Source: Nitrospira sp.
GTDB taxonomy: Bacteria; Nitrospirota; Thermodesulfovibrionia; Thermodesulfovibrionales; SM23-35
DNA: 7,892 nt
Assembly (NCBI GenBank): GCA_016873595.1
Contig: VGWZ01000088.1
Coordinates: 1-7,892 of the forward strand
Direction: 5' to 3'
Every line of letters begins with the position of its first letter. Within the stretch, counting starts at the first letter, position 1. Below, in pieces: positions 6,908 through 7,892 of the stretch. A program made the position numbers and the translations under genes. The notes beneath the pieces were generated by a model, which made no database searches, was not told the origin of the DNA, and was given only the letters and a program-made list of their open reading frames with translations.

Positions 6908-7210
6908 TTCCTACCCAAAGAAAGGGTTTCCCCATTCTTTTACGACCTGGAAAGATAGTTCAGATTTAATCATCAATGGGCAGTTCTTTCAGCAGAAGGT
7001 TGTGAAAAGGTTAAAAGTGGTAGCAGATTTGATCTCAAGATTAAGATATGATCGTTCAGAAGAAGAAGTAAATTATCAAGGAACTGTTGAAGAATTCGTA
7101 GACAGTGAACTTCTAACCATTTAGCTCGATGCTGTGAGTCCAAGATTAATTGCCATTCACATCAAAGAAGATGACAGGTCTTCCATTCTTTATTATTATG
7201 TTGAAGCGAG

Positions 7211-7225
7211 GGAAGACGCACTTCC
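7211..7225. promoter_or_regulatory. Possible enhancer (UAS) for sigma-54 candidate P2
   Basis: GGAAG-N5-CTTCC is a perfect short dyad centred about 123 bp before the predicted P2 start. That is in the usual range for NtrC-type upstream activator sites. No clear second copy was seen upstream of P1, which weakens the case. Confidence 0.2.
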
Positions 7226-7313
7226 TGCTGAAGAGAAAAGAGAGCTTAACCTCTATCTCAAGAGTGTTGCGAATTATATATTGATTCATAAAGCTTTTTC
7301 AGCACAAAGTAAA

Positions 7314-7330
7314 CTGGCATTAATATTGCT
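7314..7330 (+). promoter_or_regulatory. Sigma-54 promoter candidate P2
   Basis: CTGGCATTAATATTGCT has GG (7316-7317) and GC (7328-7329) exactly 10 nt apart and the same TGGCAT/TTGCT boxes as P1 at 6816-6832. The predicted start is near 7341, giving a leader of about 80 nt before the four-cysteine protein. Its strand and position suit that gene. The near-identity of the two boxes only 500 bp apart, beside a sigma-54 activator gene, makes a chance match less likely. Confidence 0.68.
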
Positions 7331-7421
7331 CCTTTATAGTTAGCATTCCCATTTTGAGTTTTTTCAAGGGGGTGTTTCGTTAACGATAATAAGCCGTGGT
7401 GAAGAAGGAGATGGTATTTTG

Positions 7422-7628
7422 ATGTCATTCAGTTGTGAAAATATGGGAAGCTGTACAATGTTTAGTCTTATTACAAATTCTCTTAGAATAACTCAATTGC
7501 AGCCATTTATAGCTGAATATTGCTTGAACCCAGAGAAGTATAGAGAATGCATGAGGTACAAAATGAAAGAAAAAGTTGAAAAACCACCTGATAATCTTCT
7601 GCCGAATGGCAAAAAGCTGGCGCTTTAG
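7422..7628 (+). CDS. Small four-cysteine protein, function unknown
   Basis: A 68-residue protein if read from ATG 7422. TTG 7419 is an alternative that adds one residue and is better spaced (8 versus 11 nt) from AAGGAG at 7405-7410. Cysteines lie at 5, 11, 34 and 43, giving C-x5-C-x22-C-x8-C; the last two sit in EYCLNPEKYRECMRY. This spacing suggests a bound metal or Fe-S cluster, or a redox-active pair (inference). The C-terminal third (MKEKVEKPPDNLLPNGKKL) is charged and probably flexible. There is no signal peptide or membrane segment, so it should be cytoplasmic. I have an impression of similar short C..C...YC...C.R proteins and tails in anaerobic, signalling-rich bacteria, but cannot name a family. 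It is preceded by sigma-54 candidate P2 and followed by a terminator, so it forms a monocistronic unit likely switched by the upstream two-component system. Confidence 0.62.
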   Translation: MSFSCENMGSCTMFSLITNSLRITQLQPFIAEYCLNPEKYRECMRYKMKEKVEKPPDNLLPNGKKLAL

Positions 7629-7673
7629 TCTGGTTCTCTTCTTAACCCAAAAAATGCAGTTTAAGTAGACATA

Positions 7674-7702
7674 CTTGTAGAGCTAAGCCTCTCAAGGTTT
7701 TT
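7674..7702 (+). terminator. Rho-independent terminator after the four-cysteine gene
   Basis: CTTG-T-AGAG (7674-7682) pairs with CTCT-CAAG (7689-7696) around a 6-nt loop CTAAGC, with a single bulged T. A G and then TTTTT (7698-7702) follow. The stem is 8 bp and begins 46 nt after the stop codon at 7628. Confidence 0.6.
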
Positions 7703-7892
7703 AAAGAATTATTCTATTCAACGCTAATATTTATACTGTTTTTAGTCCACCTCCTATAAATTTTCTTCTGCGTCATCCAAATGCATTGCAATTATCAAAA
7801 TCACGTGGAACGTATTGTTTTATACGGTGAAATAAGTATATAAGTTTTGATTTTATTCTCTGCGTAAAGACCGAAATCCGTAATACTATCTT
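7703..7892. other. AT-rich tail without a confident gene
   Basis: Apart from the weak minus-strand frame and a second CACCTCCT (7748-7755), I see no gene, tRNA, CRISPR repeat or clear promoter here. On the minus strand that octamer is a perfect AGGAGGTG, but no start codon follows at a useful distance, which fits a remnant rather than a live gene. Confidence 0.4.
7734..7892 (-). pseudogene. Possible decayed 3' end of a minus-strand gene entering from the right edge
   Basis: From 7892 leftward there are 39 open minus-strand codons ending in VPRDFDNCNAFG, then TGA (7775-7773). The same frame continues RRRKFIGGGLKTV to a TAA at 7733-7731. The RDFDN stretch is loosely reminiscent of RusA-type nuclease proteins, but that is only an impression. 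An open frame this short at an edge, in AT-rich DNA, can arise by chance. Confidence 0.15.

Larger units (their letters stand above)
6897..7343 (+). pseudogene. Open frame interrupted by one amber codon; unrecognised product
   Basis: One reading frame runs from just after a TAA at 6894-6896 to a TAG at 7341-7343, broken only by a TAG at 7122-7124. The first part (75 codons) lacks an ATG. GTG 7017, 6 nt after AAAAGG at 7005-7010, is the best local start and would give a 35-residue peptide. The second part can be read from GTG 7134 as 69 residues with charged, helical-looking content (REDALPAEEKRELNLYL) but no ribosome binding site. I recognise no family. The protein-like composition across the stop suggests a decayed gene of about 148 codons; two small ORFs or a non-coding stretch with chance frames are alternatives. 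The last codons coincide with sigma-54 candidate P2, so the C-terminal KLALILLLYS may be promoter DNA rather than selected protein. Confidence 0.35.

Noticed and set aside
7122..7124. Amber codon read as pyrrolysine or suppressed
   Set aside because: Nothing in the window suggests amber decoding, such as pyl genes or a PYLIS-like context; decay or chance is simpler.
7607..7622. Third GG-N10-GC match (TGGCAAAAAGCTGGCG) on the plus strand
   Set aside because: The -12 box reads TGGC instead of TTGC, it lies inside the end of the four-cysteine gene, and no gene follows.

Overview
The window reads as chromosomal DNA of a Gram-negative bacterium with moderate to low GC content. Four things point that way: an LPS (Kdo) gene at the left edge, a haem-type two-component system, sigma-54 promoters, and a palindromic intergenic repeat of the GTCATTGCGAG...CTCGCAATGAC kind. 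I associate that repeat with Nitrospirota and deltaproteobacterial-type genomes. The lineage guess is inference from gene style, not a measured placement.

Layout. At 1-115, minus strand, is the N-terminus of kdsB (CMP-Kdo synthetase), cut by the window edge. Bases 116-228 are a compact divergent promoter region whose two -35 hexamers overlap on opposite strands. At 229-1890 is a divergent ATP-type phosphoenolpyruvate carboxykinase homologue. At 1912-2012 is a palindromic repeat. At 2045-2713 (TTG start) is a short membrane-embedded M50/site-2 zinc protease. It is followed, with the Shine-Dalgarno overlapping its stop codon, by trpS (2728-3714). After a perfect 18-bp palindrome comes a two-gene signalling operon with a 4-bp ATGA overlap. 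Its first gene is a membrane histidine kinase whose periplasmic Tll0287-like domain carries a c-type haem CxxCH motif (3766-5364). Its second is an NtrC-type sigma-54 activator (5361-6716).

The last 1.2 kb is the unusual part. It holds two closely matching sigma-54 (-24/-12) promoter candidates, at 6816-6832 and 7314-7330, both with exact GG-N10-GC geometry. The first precedes a stretch with an anti-Shine-Dalgarno-like CACCTCCT, a near-perfect 15-bp hairpin, and an open frame interrupted by a single amber codon (6897-7343). The second precedes a small four-cysteine protein (7422-7628) with a good ribosome binding site and a rho-independent terminator (7674-7702). The simplest model is that the haem-bearing kinase senses a redox or gaseous signal, phosphorylates the sigma-54 activator, and the activator fires these two promoters. 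The output would include the small Cys-rich protein and possibly a small RNA. The pieces are visible in the sequence; the circuit is inference.

Bases 7703-7892 contain no confident gene. A minus-strand open frame enters from the right edge and may be the decayed end of a gene outside the window.
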